In this document: piece after piece, positions 43,951 to 54,300 of the stretch
Position numbering within the stretch: the first letter of the stretch is position 1
Layout: each line of letters starts with the position of its first letter
Assembly (NCBI GenBank): GCA_947444055.1
Contig: CANEYR010000003.1
Span: 57,380-121,379, forward strand
DNA from: Planctomycetota bacterium
GTDB lineage: Bacteria; Planctomycetota; UBA1135; UBA2386
DNA: 64,000 nucleotides
Direction of reading: 5' to 3'
Made by a program: the position numbers and the translations under genes
The notes under the pieces: generated by a model
What the model was told of the DNA's origin: nothing
The model's input: the letters and a program-made list of their open reading frames with translations, nothing else
Database searches by the model: none

Positions 43951-44930
43951 GGCGTGCCTGCCATCGGCAAGCGCACGGCGAACGTGCTGCCGGCGTCGCG
44001 CCCGGGACTGGTGGCGGTCACGCTGCCGCCGTGGGCCTGCACGAGTTGGCGAACGAGATGCAGGCCGAGGCCCGTACCGCCCGTAGCCGTGTCGCTGCCG
44101 CGCCAGAATGGTTCGAACGCATGCGTCAGTTCGATCGCGTCAAGCCCGCGGCCTTGGTCGTGAACGGCCAGCCGCGCTTCGCCAGCGTGTTCTTCCAACA
44201 CGATGTGCACCGCGCCGCCGGTCGGTGAGTACTTGATGGCGTTGTCGATCAGATTGCGCAGCACCAGTTGGATCGCATCGGCATCGCGGCACAGGCGCAA
44301 TTGCGGCGGTGTCGCGGTGGTGATCGTGACGTTGCCGGCGAGGGCGCGGCCTTGCAGCGCCAACACGGCGCGACGCAGATCGGCGGCGAGGTCGCCATCC
44401 AGCCGCAGCGCTTGCCGCGCCGCGGTGCGCAGACCGGCTGCGGTCAGCACGTTGTCGAGGCCGCGTTCCAGCCGTTCGATCTCCTGCAGCCCCGTGGTCA
44501 GGTATTGCTGACGCTTGGCGGGTGACACGCGGTCGTCCTGCAGCGATTGCAGCAGCAACGCGATGGTGGCGAGTGGGGTTTTGAGTTCGTGCGTGGCGCC
44601 CGCGAGGAACCGATCTTGCGCCGTGCGCGACAGCGCTTCGCGCCGCACCGAGGCCACGTAGAGCCAGCCGAGCAGCAGCAGCACCAGGGCGAAGAAGATG
44701 CCTTCACTGGCGAACATCAGGCGCCGTCGTTCGGCGACTTCACTCAGGCTGGCAGTGTCGGCGGCGCCAAGGGCCAAGGCCGCGCGGTGCATGTCGCCAG
44801 CGACCAAGTGCTGCCCGGCCGCCGCGAGCTCCGCACTCGCTAAGACCTGGAACGTCGTCCACCAACAAACCAGTGCGAACGACAGCACCAGGATCAAGCA
44901 GAACAGCAGGGAGCTTCGCGATCTCAGCAC
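43947..44930 (-). CDS. Sensor histidine kinase, HisKA type
   Basis: About 327 residues. Two membrane helices (about 6-26 and 75-95) enclose a short periplasmic sensor loop of about 45 residues. A HisKA dimerisation domain carries the H-box FLAGATHELKTPLATIALLL with the phospho-accepting His; the HATPase domain has LRNLIDNAIKYSP (N box), DQGRGLD (G1), FWRG (F) and GGTGLGLHLV (G2). It pairs with the response regulator whose start overlaps its stop. The start is GTG 44930; an upstream ATG 45002 would overlap the preceding gene. The small sensor loop suggests sensing of membrane or small periplasmic signals. Confidence 0.92.
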   Translation of the reverse strand: MLRSRSSLLFCLILVLSFALVCWWTTFQVLASAELAAAGQHLVAGDMHRAALALGAADTASLSEVAERRRLMFASEGIFFALVLLLLGWLYVASVRREALSRTAQDRFLAGATHELKTPLATIALLLQSLQDDRVSPAKRQQYLTTGLQEIERLERGLDNVLTAAGLRTAARQALRLDGDLAADLRRAVLALQGRALAGNVTITTATPPQLRLCRDADAIQLVLRNLIDNAIKYSPTGGAVHIVLEEHAGEARLAVHDQGRGLDAIELTHAFEPFWRGSDTATGGTGLGLHLVRQLVQAHGGSVTATSPGRDAGSTFAVRLPMAGTP

Positions 44931-44934
44931 GCGG

Positions 44935-46044
44935 TCAGAGCGTACGCAGTCGAGCCGCGTAGCCGAAGGCCCGCACCAAGTTGCCGAACGTGGCATTGGC
45001 ATTGGTGTCGTGGGCGACCGTGTAGGTGCCGCGCCCCAGCGGCGCGAACGTGCCGAGCGTCACCGCGACCGCGTTGCTAAAGACGATGCCCCATGGATTG
45101 GCGGTGGGCACCAGCGAGGCGAGTTGTTCGTAGACGACGATGCCCGACAGGGCTGGATCTGCCGCCAACGACAGGGCCAAGGCCGAACTGCCGCTGAGCC
45201 CGCCGTTCGCATCGGCGAGGGCCGCCAACGTCAGGTCAGGGCTTGCGAGCAGGCTGCAGTTGGTGCCGGGCAACGTGAATGGCAGGGGCGCGAAGGCGAC
45301 GGTGTTGCTGAGGCCAAACACACCGAGCACGAAGGCGTTGGCGCCGAGGTTGCTGCCGGCCAGGAAGTGGGCGGCGCCAGGTCCATACTGCCCCGAGGTC
45401 GTCGCGGTCGCCAAAGGCGCGGCCAAGCTGGCGCTGCAGCCCAGGCCATAGGCAGTGGCGGTGCCGTTGGTCAGGCCGCCGGTGGTCGTCGCCCCATCCA
45501 ACATCGCGTGGGCAAAGCCGAAGGTGCTGATGTTGTTGCCTTCCATCGTCACGTCGATGACGAGCCATTGGCCGTTAGCGACGACGATCGGCGTCGGCGT
45601 CGTGAACGGGAACGTCAAGGTGCCGCCGGGGCCGCCCCACGGATGCGGCGATGCGGAGCCGTTGTCAGGCAGATACGTCCACGGACCGTCGAACACTGTC
45701 GTCAGCGGCTGCGTCAAGTTGCTCGTGAACCCAGCGTCTGGTGCCGCGATCGACGTGACGCCAAGGCGGATCTGCAGCCGGGTGATGTTGAAGGGGCCGG
45801 GGGCGCCAACCTGCGGAATCGGTCCATCGTGCCGCAAGGCCAGTTCCAAGGCGGTGAACGCGGCGGTGCCTACTTCCGTCGCGTCGTAGAACATCTGCAC
45901 GCGTGCGTTCGGCTGCATGAACGGCAACAAGCTGTAGCTGCTCAACTCGCTGGTCGTCGCCACGGTCGAAGGCAGTGCCAAGTAGGTTTGGGCGGAGAGG
46001 GACGCCGCTGCGAGGCAGAGGCACGACAAGAACGGGATGCGCAT
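44935..46044 (-). CDS. Secreted protein with planctomycete C-terminal beta region
   Basis: A 369-residue precursor with a signal peptide (MRIPFLSCLCLAAASLSA). The mature part is beta-rich, with no Asp-rich loops and few charges, and ends in a region with GLGCSASL, LGVFGLSNTVAFAPLPF and GIVVYEQLASL, similar in layout to the C-termini of other secreted proteins in this window. I do not recognise a family or active site. Its stop is 4 nt before the GTG start of the histidine kinase, so it is probably transcribed with the two-component system; it may be a sensed or regulated surface protein. Confidence 0.7.
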   Translation of the reverse strand: MRIPFLSCLCLAAASLSAQTYLALPSTVATTSELSSYSLLPFMQPNARVQMFYDATEVGTAAFTALELALRHDGPIPQVGAPGPFNITRLQIRLGVTSIAAPDAGFTSNLTQPLTTVFDGPWTYLPDNGSASPHPWGGPGGTLTFPFTTPTPIVVANGQWLVIDVTMEGNNISTFGFAHAMLDGATTTGGLTNGTATAYGLGCSASLAAPLATATTSGQYGPGAAHFLAGSNLGANAFVLGVFGLSNTVAFAPLPFTLPGTNCSLLASPDLTLAALADANGGLSGSSALALSLAADPALSGIVVYEQLASLVPTANPWGIVFSNAVAVTLGTFAPLGRGTYTVAHDTNANATFGNLVRAFGYAARLRTL

Positions 46045-46145
46045 GTGGATCAGCGGCCGCGGTGGCGACCGGCAAACGAGGACGCTAGAGACGCCGCCGA
46101 TCCGTGTGTCATCGCTCGGTCATTGCATGGCCCGCGGTCGCTAGC

Positions 46146-48437
46146 ATGTCGAGAATGCGTCTTCGCCATGCCGTGATCAGCCTCGTCGTCGGTGCCGGCG
46201 CGCCGTTGTCGGCGCAGCAGTCCGCGGTCGATCCAGACGCGTTCGTGCGCGCCCACTGCGTGCAATGCCACGGCACCGACGCCAACAAGGGCAAGCTCGA
46301 TCTGACGCAGGCGGAGAGCGACCCGACCGCGTCGCTGTGGCGATGGCGTCGCCTCGCCGAGCGCGTGCAGGCCGGGGAGATGCCGCCGCCGGATGCCGAC
46401 TTGCCGGCGCCTGCGGAGCGCACCGCGTTCGTCGCGGCGATCGCGGCGAAGCTGCGCGCCGAAGTGCCAGCGCTGCCGATCAATCCCGGGCGCGTCACGG
46501 TGCGGCGACTGAGCCGTTCGCAGTGGGCCAACTGCATGCGCGACTTGTTTGGGCTCGAGCTGTCGACGGCTTCGTTCCCAGTCGACGACCTCGGCTATGG
46601 CTTCGACACAATCGGCGATGCCTTGACGTTTTCGACCCTCCACCTGGAGACCTACTTGGCGGCGGCCGGTGAGGTCGCGGCCTTGGTGTTGCACGGCGAG
46701 GACCCAACCCAGCCAACGCAGCGGCGCTTCGAAGCGGAGGCGATGGAGCTGACGGAGGGGCCGTCGGTTGGTCGCTACGACGAACTGGCACACCTCAACA
46801 CGCGCGGCACGTTGCTGCAGGAAGTGCATTTGCCGCGCGATGGCGTCTATCGCCTGCGCATTCTCGCAGGCGCCGATCAGGCGGGCGACGAGCCGGCCAA
46901 GATGGGGTTGCAGCTCGATGGGCGCGGGCTCGACACGTTCGATGTCGAGGAACGTCGTCTGCTGCCCTTCGAACTGACGGCGCCGCTGCTGGCAGGCCGC
47001 CGTCGCTTCGAGCTGACCTTCCTCAACGACTTTTATGCGCCGGAGAACCCCGACCCGACTCGCCGCGATCGCAACTTGTGGATCGATGCGTTGGTGGTGA
47101 TCGGGCCGCTCGATGCGCGGCCGGTGCCGATGGAACAGCGTTGGCTGCAGGCGGGGTTGCCGACGCGCGGTGACGACGCGACCAAGCTGCGCGCGTTCAC
47201 GGTCGCCCTGTTGGCGAAGCTGTGGCGACGGCCGCCGAGCGATGACGAAGTGGCGCGACTGACGAAGGCTGGCCAAGTGTTGCTGCGCGCGGGCGAGCGC
47301 CTAGTTTTGGCGCAGCGGCTGGTGTTGCAAGCGGCCTTGGCGTCGCCGCACTTCTTGTTTCGCGGCGAAATGCTGACGGCGGGGGCGACCACCGGCAGCG
47401 TCGTGCCGCTGTCAGGCTGGGCGCTGGCGACGCGCTTGTCGTTCTTCTTGTGGGCGAGTGCGCCCGACGATCGGCTGCTCGAACTGGCGCGCCGCGGCAA
47501 GCTCGGCGAACGCTCGACGCTGCTGCCGGAGGTTGAACGTTTGCTCGCCGACCCGCGCGCCGATCGCTTGGCGTCGGAGTTCGCGGCGATGTGGCTCGAG
47601 TTGCGCAGCCTCGGCGATCGCACGCCGGACCCAGCGCGGTTCCCCGGCTTCGACGACGAACTGCGCGCGTCGATGCGGCGCGAGACCGAATTGCTCTTCC
47701 TCGCGGTGCTGCGCGAACGCCGCGACGTGCGCGAACTGCTCGACTGTGACTTCACCCACGTCGATGCGCGCTTGGCGGCGTTCTATGGATTGCCCGCGCC
47801 GCCGACGCCTGGGTTCTCGCGCATCGAGTTGCCGCCAAGCCATCGCGAACGTGGCGGTGTGCTTGGCCATGCGAGCGTGCTCGCTGTGACCTCCAACCCG
47901 ACGCGCACTTCCCCGGTGAAGCGCGGCAAGTGGATCCTTGAGAACCTGCTTGGGCAGGCGCCGCCGCCGCCGCCGCCGGGCAACGATTCGCTGGCCAATG
48001 AAGGGCGCGTCGACAGCAGCAAGTCGTTCCGCGAGCAGTTGGGGCAGCACCGCGAACGCGCCGCGTGCGCCGCCTGCCATGTGCGCATGGATGCGCTGGG
48101 GTTCACGCTCGAACGCTACGACGCCATTGGTCGCCATCGCGAAGCCGACGCGGGCGGCGTGATCGATTGCAGTGGCCAGCTACCGGATGGCACCTTGTTG
48201 CTGGGGCTGCCGTCCCTGAAGGCGACCTTGCGCGCCGACGCCGCGTTTGTGCAGACGCTCGCCCAGAAGCTGTTCGTCTATGCACTCGGGCGCGACTTGC
48301 GTCCGGTCGATCACCTGCGCCTGGCCCACGCGGTTGGCGAGCGGCTGCAAGGGGGGCGGGTCACTCTCGCCGACCTCGTGCTCCTGGTCGTGCAGGACGA
48401 TGCGTTCCTCAGCCGTTCGGTGGAAGGGGCGCGCTGA
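46146..48437 (+). CDS. Planctomycete-type cytochrome c protein (DUF1587/1592/1588/1585)
   Basis: A 763-residue exported protein. After a signal peptide (residues about 5-23) a c-type haem motif CVQCH (38-42) opens a cytochrome c domain. Then come the modules known from planctomycete PSD1 proteins: DUF1587 (TVRRLSRSQWANCMRDLFG), a beta-rich carbohydrate-binding-like module, DUF1595/DUF1592 (ASPHFLFR, LATRLSFFLWASAPDD, EFAAMWLELR), DUF1588 (RGGVLGHASVLAVTSNPTRTSPVKRGKWILE and CAACHVRMDALGF, a second CxxCH) and DUF1585 (LFVYALGRDL near the C-terminus). Members are usually followed by a DUF1552 gene; none is present here. Function is uncertain, thought to be oxidation of complex substrates. Confidence 0.93.
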   Translation: MSRMRLRHAVISLVVGAGAPLSAQQSAVDPDAFVRAHCVQCHGTDANKGKLDLTQAESDPTASLWRWRRLAERVQAGEMPPPDADLPAPAERTAFVAAIAAKLRAEVPALPINPGRVTVRRLSRSQWANCMRDLFGLELSTASFPVDDLGYGFDTIGDALTFSTLHLETYLAAAGEVAALVLHGEDPTQPTQRRFEAEAMELTEGPSVGRYDELAHLNTRGTLLQEVHLPRDGVYRLRILAGADQAGDEPAKMGLQLDGRGLDTFDVEERRLLPFELTAPLLAGRRRFELTFLNDFYAPENPDPTRRDRNLWIDALVVIGPLDARPVPMEQRWLQAGLPTRGDDATKLRAFTVALLAKLWRRPPSDDEVARLTKAGQVLLRAGERLVLAQRLVLQAALASPHFLFRGEMLTAGATTGSVVPLSGWALATRLSFFLWASAPDDRLLELARRGKLGERSTLLPEVERLLADPRADRLASEFAAMWLELRSLGDRTPDPARFPGFDDELRASMRRETELLFLAVLRERRDVRELLDCDFTHVDARLAAFYGLPAPPTPGFSRIELPPSHRERGGVLGHASVLAVTSNPTRTSPVKRGKWILENLLGQAPPPPPPGNDSLANEGRVDSSKSFREQLGQHRERAACAACHVRMDALGFTLERYDAIGRHREADAGGVIDCSGQLPDGTLLLGLPSLKATLRADAAFVQTLAQKLFVYALGRDLRPVDHLRLAHAVGERLQGGRVTLADLVLLVVQDDAFLSRSVEGAR

Positions 48438-48500
48438 CACCGCGGACTGTCCCGAGTCTGTATCGCGGGAGAGAATTCGGGGTGTGCGGTAGTTCAGCCA

Positions 48501-48770
48501 GTGGAAGGCGCCACACAACTCGCCTGCCACCCACTGCCCGTGCACCAAACACCCTTTCAACGAACTCTTTGGCTGCTCGCGTGCGACGCCCACGCGCACG
48601 GGGATCGGGCCGACGCCCGCATCATGATGAAGATGGTGGAGGCAATCGACGAAGGGGACTACGTCTTGCTCGGCCAGATCAGCGTCGCCATTCGGTCGCC
48701 CTACCGCGAGCGTGTTGGCAGGGTGCCTTCCCAACGATCGCACGACTTGGCCGCGAACAGCGCCCGCTGA
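48501..48770 (+). CDS. Small hypothetical protein
   Basis: An 89-residue open frame in the otherwise gene-free stretch 48438-48806. It has a plausible mixed composition (WLLACDAHAHGDRADARIMM, a predicted helix) but no signal peptide, known motif or clear ribosome site. It could be a non-coding remnant. The rest of that stretch shows nothing I can support. Confidence 0.3.
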   Translation: MEGATQLACHPLPVHQTPFQRTLWLLACDAHAHGDRADARIMMKMVEAIDEGDYVLLGQISVAIRSPYRERVGRVPSQRSHDLAANSAR

Positions 48771-48806
48771 GGAGCGAGGCGGTGTCTGCCAGTCTGGTGT
48801 CTGCAA

Positions 48807-50714
48807 TCAGGGGCAGATCACGAGGTCGACCCCGTTCGACAGACTGAACGGCACATCGAATAGGCCTTGGAAGGCGACGCGCAGGCCGACCAGCGGGGGG
48901 GCAATGGGAATGGGAACGCCAAGCAGGCCGGTGCCGGCCGCGTCCGTGCTGATGGGCACGAAGGCCACGAGCAAGCCGGGGTCGACGACCACGATGCCTT
49001 GCGGGTAGACGACGCTGGCGCGCGCCAGCGACAACACCAAGAGCCCGGCGGTCGACGGTCCGGCCGCACTCCATGCGAACGTCGACACGCCGCCCGCACT
49101 GGTCGAGCCCGTGGCCGCCAGCAGCGATGAGTTGCTGCCGCCGAGGCCGAGCGCGTAGCTCTGCAGGCCACAGACCGTGAAGGCTTGCGTCGGCGTCGTC
49201 GCGCTGTTGCCGCGGGTGTCGATCGCGGTCAGCGAGAAGCTGACGTTGGCGCCGTTCATGATGACGCCCGGCGGCGGCGTGAAGTTGGCGCGGAAGAACA
49301 GGCCACCGAGGAACTGCATCGGCGTGCTGCCTGTGGTCGTGCCGCCCAAGTGCGTGACGGACCAGTTCATCGTCGCCGTCGCCACCGACGTCTCGCCGTC
49401 ATCAACCGCCGAGTCTTGCAGCACGGCGCGCACCGTCCACGGGCCGTTCGGGTTGGTCGAAACCGCCGGCAGTTGTTCGACTCGCACGAAGCGCGGCGGT
49501 TGCGTGTCGGCCGGGCCGGTGCCGTAGTACGCGCGATTCAGGAACGAGCCCGATTCCCCTTGGGCGGTCACCATGTCGAAGACGCCATCGCCGTTGAGGT
49601 CGCCGACGGCGACGTCGAGCGTGCTGTCGATCAGCGGTGAAAAACCGGCGACGCCGACTTGGCGTGCGAACGAAAACGCCCCGTTGTTGATGTAGAGCTT
49701 CTCGCCGCTCGATTGCAGCGAGCCATTGACGATGTCGAGCCAGCCGTCGTTGTTGGCGTCGACAAACACCCATTCGTTGTCGTCGTCGCCGTTGCCGCCA
49801 GTCAGCGCCGCGGTCAGGCTCGTGAACGACAGCGTGCCAGACGGCACCAGGTTGTTGCGCAGCACGGTGTCCGTGAGGCCGGACACGGACAGCATGGTGA
49901 GATCGAGGTCGCCGTCGTGGTCGAGGTCGGCCGCTTCCGCTTCGTAGGTGAGTCCCGTTCCCGCGGGCAACAAGGCCGTGTTGACGGTCGGGAAGTGGCC
50001 GGTGCCGTTGTTGAAGTAGATCTGCTGGCCAGAGGACTTGCCGATGTTGATCACATCGAGGTCGAGGTCGTTGTCGATGTCGCAGACGACGACGTCCTGC
50101 TGGTTGCTCTTGGGGGCAGCGACGACGTGGGTGGCGGTGACGTTGGTGAAAAAGCCGAGGCCGTTGTTGCGGAAGAGCTTGAGCTGGCCGTTCGTCAGTT
50201 CGTCGTTGAGGAACAGGTCGAGGTCGCCGTCTTGGTCGACGTCGGCAAATGCGCAGCCAGCGACGGCGAGGCTGAGCACGCCAAGCCGCGCCACGCTTTC
50301 ATCGGTGAACACGCCGCTGCCGTTGTTGACGTAGAGGCGCTGCTGGCTTGGGCCGTTGCACGAGAACAGCAGATCCTTGTCGCCGTCGCCTTCGATGTCG
50401 AACGCGATCACCAAGGTGCCCTTGATGGCGAGCGTCGGCAGCCGGGTTGCGGTCTCGTCGACGAGGCCGAGGCTCAGGTTGATCTTGTTGATGAGGATCG
50501 TCGGCTGGATCGCGGAGCCCGACGTCGACAGCACGTAGCCGTTGGCGAACACGACATCGAGGTCGGTGTCGCCATCGACGTCGACCAGGATGCAGCCTTC
50601 GGTCATCACCACCGGACCGGTGACGAGCCCGACTTGTTGGGTGTAGGCGTATTGAGCGGAGGCGGCGGCGGCGAGGCCGAGCGCCGAGACGAGAGCGAGC
50701 AGGGGATTCTTCAC
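48807..50714 (-). CDS. Secreted FG-GAP/VCBS repeat protein
   Basis: A 635-residue precursor with a signal peptide (residues 1-20, LLALVSALGLAAAASA). Residues about 40-390 hold six to seven FG-GAP/VCBS blades, each with a calcium-binding loop such as DVDGDTDLDVVF, DIEGDGDKDLLF, DVDQDGDLDLFL, DIDNDLDLDVIN, DLDHDGDLDLTM, DANNDGWLDIVN and DLNGDGVFDMVT, forming an integrin-like propeller. Then an Ig-like module (about 410-510) and a C-terminal beta region (about 515-635) of the same type as in other secreted proteins here. The start is GTG. It is intact, unlike the related gene at 14949. Confidence 0.88.
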   Translation of the reverse strand: MKNPLLALVSALGLAAAASAQYAYTQQVGLVTGPVVMTEGCILVDVDGDTDLDVVFANGYVLSTSGSAIQPTILINKINLSLGLVDETATRLPTLAIKGTLVIAFDIEGDGDKDLLFSCNGPSQQRLYVNNGSGVFTDESVARLGVLSLAVAGCAFADVDQDGDLDLFLNDELTNGQLKLFRNNGLGFFTNVTATHVVAAPKSNQQDVVVCDIDNDLDLDVINIGKSSGQQIYFNNGTGHFPTVNTALLPAGTGLTYEAEAADLDHDGDLDLTMLSVSGLTDTVLRNNLVPSGTLSFTSLTAALTGGNGDDDNEWVFVDANNDGWLDIVNGSLQSSGEKLYINNGAFSFARQVGVAGFSPLIDSTLDVAVGDLNGDGVFDMVTAQGESGSFLNRAYYGTGPADTQPPRFVRVEQLPAVSTNPNGPWTVRAVLQDSAVDDGETSVATATMNWSVTHLGGTTTGSTPMQFLGGLFFRANFTPPPGVIMNGANVSFSLTAIDTRGNSATTPTQAFTVCGLQSYALGLGGSNSSLLAATGSTSAGGVSTFAWSAAGPSTAGLLVLSLARASVVYPQGIVVVDPGLLVAFVPISTDAAGTGLLGVPIPIAPPLVGLRVAFQGLFDVPFSLSNGVDLVICP

Positions 50715-50923
50715 GCAGTGAGGATGGAAGCGAGTCGTGGGGTTGGCAGGGTGCGGTGCTTCCGGGGCGAGAGTCTAGCCAGCGCGGACCGTTCGTGCCG
50801 TTTGCGGCGGCACATGATTGCGGTCGTGACGGCGCGGCCGTCGTCAGCCGAGGCCGTGGCGTTAGGCTCTGCTCGCTCTTGGCATGGGCGGTGCCGCCGC
50901 AACCCCACGGTTTGAAGAACCCC

Positions 50924-51349
50924 ATGATCACTCCCGAACAGGCGCGTTTCTTCGCTCGCAACGGCTGCTTGCAGCTGCCAGCGCCGGGCGAAGTGTGGCT
51001 GTCGCTTTCGGATTCACCAGAGCTCTTCGACGACAACGAGCGATTGCATCCTCGAGGCGGGCTGCTCGTCGCGTCGCGGCGATGGCTCTGGTCAAACGGC
51101 GTGCGTGTGCTGCGCAATGGCGCGCCCGTGACATCGGTGTCGCACGGTGGGTTCACGGCTCGCCTCGAACCGCGTGCAGGGAGCAATGTGCTGTCGATCC
51201 GCGGCATCAGGCGACCGCTGTGGCTGCGCGTCACCGCGCTGACGGCGCCGTCCCTGGCGAGCCAAGTCCTGTTGCGGCATGCGCTCGATGGCAGCCAGCG
51301 TCGCGTCGACCTGCAGTTCGAAATGGTCGGCGCTACTGTTCGGGCTTGA
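50924..51349 (+). CDS. Hypothetical protein coupled to a Ser/Thr kinase gene
   Basis: A 141-residue soluble protein with mixed strands and Arg-rich segments (SVSHGGFTARLEPRAGSNVL, RGIRRPLWLRVTAL) and no membrane helix or signal peptide. I do not recognise a domain. Its stop shares bases with the ATG of the kinase gene (TGATG at 51347), so the two are translationally coupled, and it may regulate or be acted on by the kinase. Confidence 0.55.
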   Translation: MITPEQARFFARNGCLQLPAPGEVWLSLSDSPELFDDNERLHPRGGLLVASRRWLWSNGVRVLRNGAPVTSVSHGGFTARLEPRAGSNVLSIRGIRRPLWLRVTALTAPSLASQVLLRHALDGSQRRVDLQFEMVGATVRA

Positions 51350-54300
51350 TGCCTCAGGAACGTGAAGAGCCGGACGAACTCGCTGAGGCCGCCGCCGTCG
51401 GGGACTTCGTCGAGCTGTGGCGCGCCGATCGCAAGCAGGGGCAGTCGCGTTCCCTGCATGAGTACTTGCAGCGCTTCCCTGGCTTTGAACGCGCGATTGC
51501 TCGCGAGTATCTAGTGCAGGTCGAGCCGTCGCCGACACCCTCCGCGCGTCTGCCACCGGACGAGGCGGCGGAGCGGTTCGGTCCTTACCGCAGAATCCGG
51601 CTGTTGGGACAAGGCGGCCAAGGGGAAGTCTGGTTGGCCGAGGACACGCGCCTAGTGCGTTCGGTGGCGCTGAAGGTGCTGTCGGTCGCGGCGGCTTCGA
51701 CGCCGTTGGCGCGCGTGGAGCGATTGCGTCGGGAAGCCAAGATGTTGGCGCGGCTCGCGCACCGTGGCATCTGCACGATCTACGAAGCCGAACTTGAGGG
51801 CCCACGTCCCTACTTGGCGATGCAGTTCATCGCTGGCGAGACGTTGGCAACGGTGCTGACGGCGATGCCTGGGCCGAGGCACCGCACGGAGATCGCGCCG
51901 TGGCTGCAGTTCTTCCGCGAGGCAGCGCTGGCGCTGCATGCTGCCCATGAACTGGGCATCGTGCATCGCGACATCAAGCCGGGGAACCTGATGCGCACGC
52001 CAAGCGGGGCGCCGGTGCTGCTCGACTTCGGCTTCGCGCACGACCTCGGCTCGACGTCGGCGGCGCTGACGCAATCGGGCGACATGTTCGGCACGCTGCC
52101 CTACATGGCTCCCGAGATGTTGGGCGGTCGCGCGTCGGACCACCGCGTCGATGTCTACGCCTTGGCGGTGACGATGTACGAGACGCTGGCCGGCGAGCGG
52201 CCGTTCGTTGGGGTCACGCATGCCGAGATGCGCCGTGCGATCGAAACCGGCGACGCGATGAGGCTCGATCAGCGACTGTCCGCCTGTGCGTCCGATCTGG
52301 CGCTGGTGATCGCTACCGCGATGGAACGGGATCCTGTGCGTCGCTACGCCACCGCGGCGGCGTTCGCCGAAGACTTGCGGCGGGTGCACGCCGGTGAGCC
52401 GATCGTCGCGACCCCGATCAGCCGAATGATTCGACTGCGGCGGGTGTTGGCGCGGCATCCCGTCATGGCCACCAGCATCGGGTTGTTGGCGGCGGGCTTG
52501 CTCGTGGCGCTCGTTCTGCTTGCTCAGCTCGCGCGCGAACGGGCGCGACTGCAAACGCTTCGTCAGGCGCATCTAGCCCAGCAAGTCGTCGCTGAGCAGC
52601 CGGGGCAGGCGCTGTGGACGGTGACCGAGGCCGCTCTGGCCGGACATGACCCTGAGATCAACGACGTGCTCTACCAAGCTCTCGCCGCCTGTTGGGAAGA
52701 GCACGCGATGTTGTTCCCGGTCGGGGCGTCGGTGGGCATGACCTCGCAGTGGATCGAGGTCACTCGCGACGATCGGTATCTGGTGTGTGGTCTCGACACC
52801 GGCGAGGTCCAAGTTGTCGATGTCGTCACCGGCAAGGTCGCTCGCTCGATCCGTCATGCGGCGAACGGTTGGACCACTGTGGCCTTGGGGGCAGAAGATG
52901 CGCTGTGGACGGGCGGTGCGGATGGCGTCGTGCGGTGCTTTGACTTGGCCACCAGCGAGTGCCGACGCGCCTGGCCTTTGCACGCGCCGGCGCCGATTGG
53001 CGACGTGGCGATTACGCACATTGCCGTGGCACCCGATCGACAGCTCGTCGCCAGCTGCGGCAGCGACGGGCTGGTTGCGGTGTTCGATGTTGCCGGGGGC
53101 GAGCCCGTGCGGTGCCTCGGCCATGACGGCGGCGTCTCCTTCGCGGCGTTCGATCCGGCCGGCAAGCGACTGGCAACCCTGGGCGGCAATCACACTCGCA
53201 GCCGCCCTGGCGACAAGACGGTCCGCATTTTCGACGTCGCCAGCGGCCGCTTGCTGCACACGATCGGGCCATACCCCGAACGGATGCACTGGCTGAGTTG
53301 GAGTCACGATGGCTCGCGAATCGCCATCGCGCGCGAAGAGGAAAGTCCCGTCGAAGCATCACTCGATGCCGCCAACGTGGTCGGCATGGTGGATCTGTGC
53401 GATGCCAGCATTGGCAAGGTGGTGGCAACGGTGACCAATGCCAGTCCGGTGCATTGGGTCGCCTTCGCGCCCGGCGACGCGCAGATCGTGCTCGCCTCGG
53501 CAGCAGGGCTCAACGTGCACGATGTGCAAACGCTTGCGTGCGTCGCCAGCCACGCCAACTTCCACGACCGCTCGGTTTTCCGCGGCGAGTTCTCGGACGA
53601 TGGAACGCGACTCGCGGTGATCGCCTGGGACGATACGGCGCGCATCTACGACACGAATACGTGGCAACACGAACGTACGTTTCAGGGCGTGCTCACGCGT
53701 TCGCGCGGGCTCTGCTGGAACCACTCTGGCAGCAGGCTCTACACGGTCGGCGGGGCAGTGCAGTCGTGGTATGCAACGGAGCGCCCGTTCCTGCCAGTGT
53801 TTCGCAGCGGCAAAGGGCAGGTGGCCAGCGCCGAGTTCTCGCCGGATGGCAGCCGCGTGCTGGCCGCTGGGGCCGATGGCGAAGCGCGCATCTGGGACGT
53901 CGCTCGCGGTGTCGTGCATTCGACTCTGCACGCCGCCGTGCCGCTGCGGGCCGCGCGCTATTCGCCGTCGGGCGAGCACATCCTGCTGTTGGCCCAGGAT
54001 GCGCCGGTCCAGTTGGCCAACGAACACAGCATCCTGCGCCCGTTGGGCGAGACGCCGGCGGTCGACGGCTGGTTTCTCGCGGATGGGCGCATCGTGCTCG
54101 CCGGCCGCGACGGCGCCGTGCGCGTGCACGACGCGAAGACCGGCTTGCCACTGCACACGATCAAGTGCCACGACGGGCCGATTGTTCGCGGCACACTCAA
54201 CCCGCAGCGGCCGTGGCTCGCGACCGGTGGCCGCGACCGATCGTTCTGTATCGTCGACCTCGACACGGGACGGGTTCTGAATCCACGGTGGCAGTGGCCA

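Noticed and set aside
48501..48770. tRNA or small RNA in the 48438-48806 gap
   Set aside because: No cloverleaf or strong hairpin was seen; only the weak 89-residue frame was kept.
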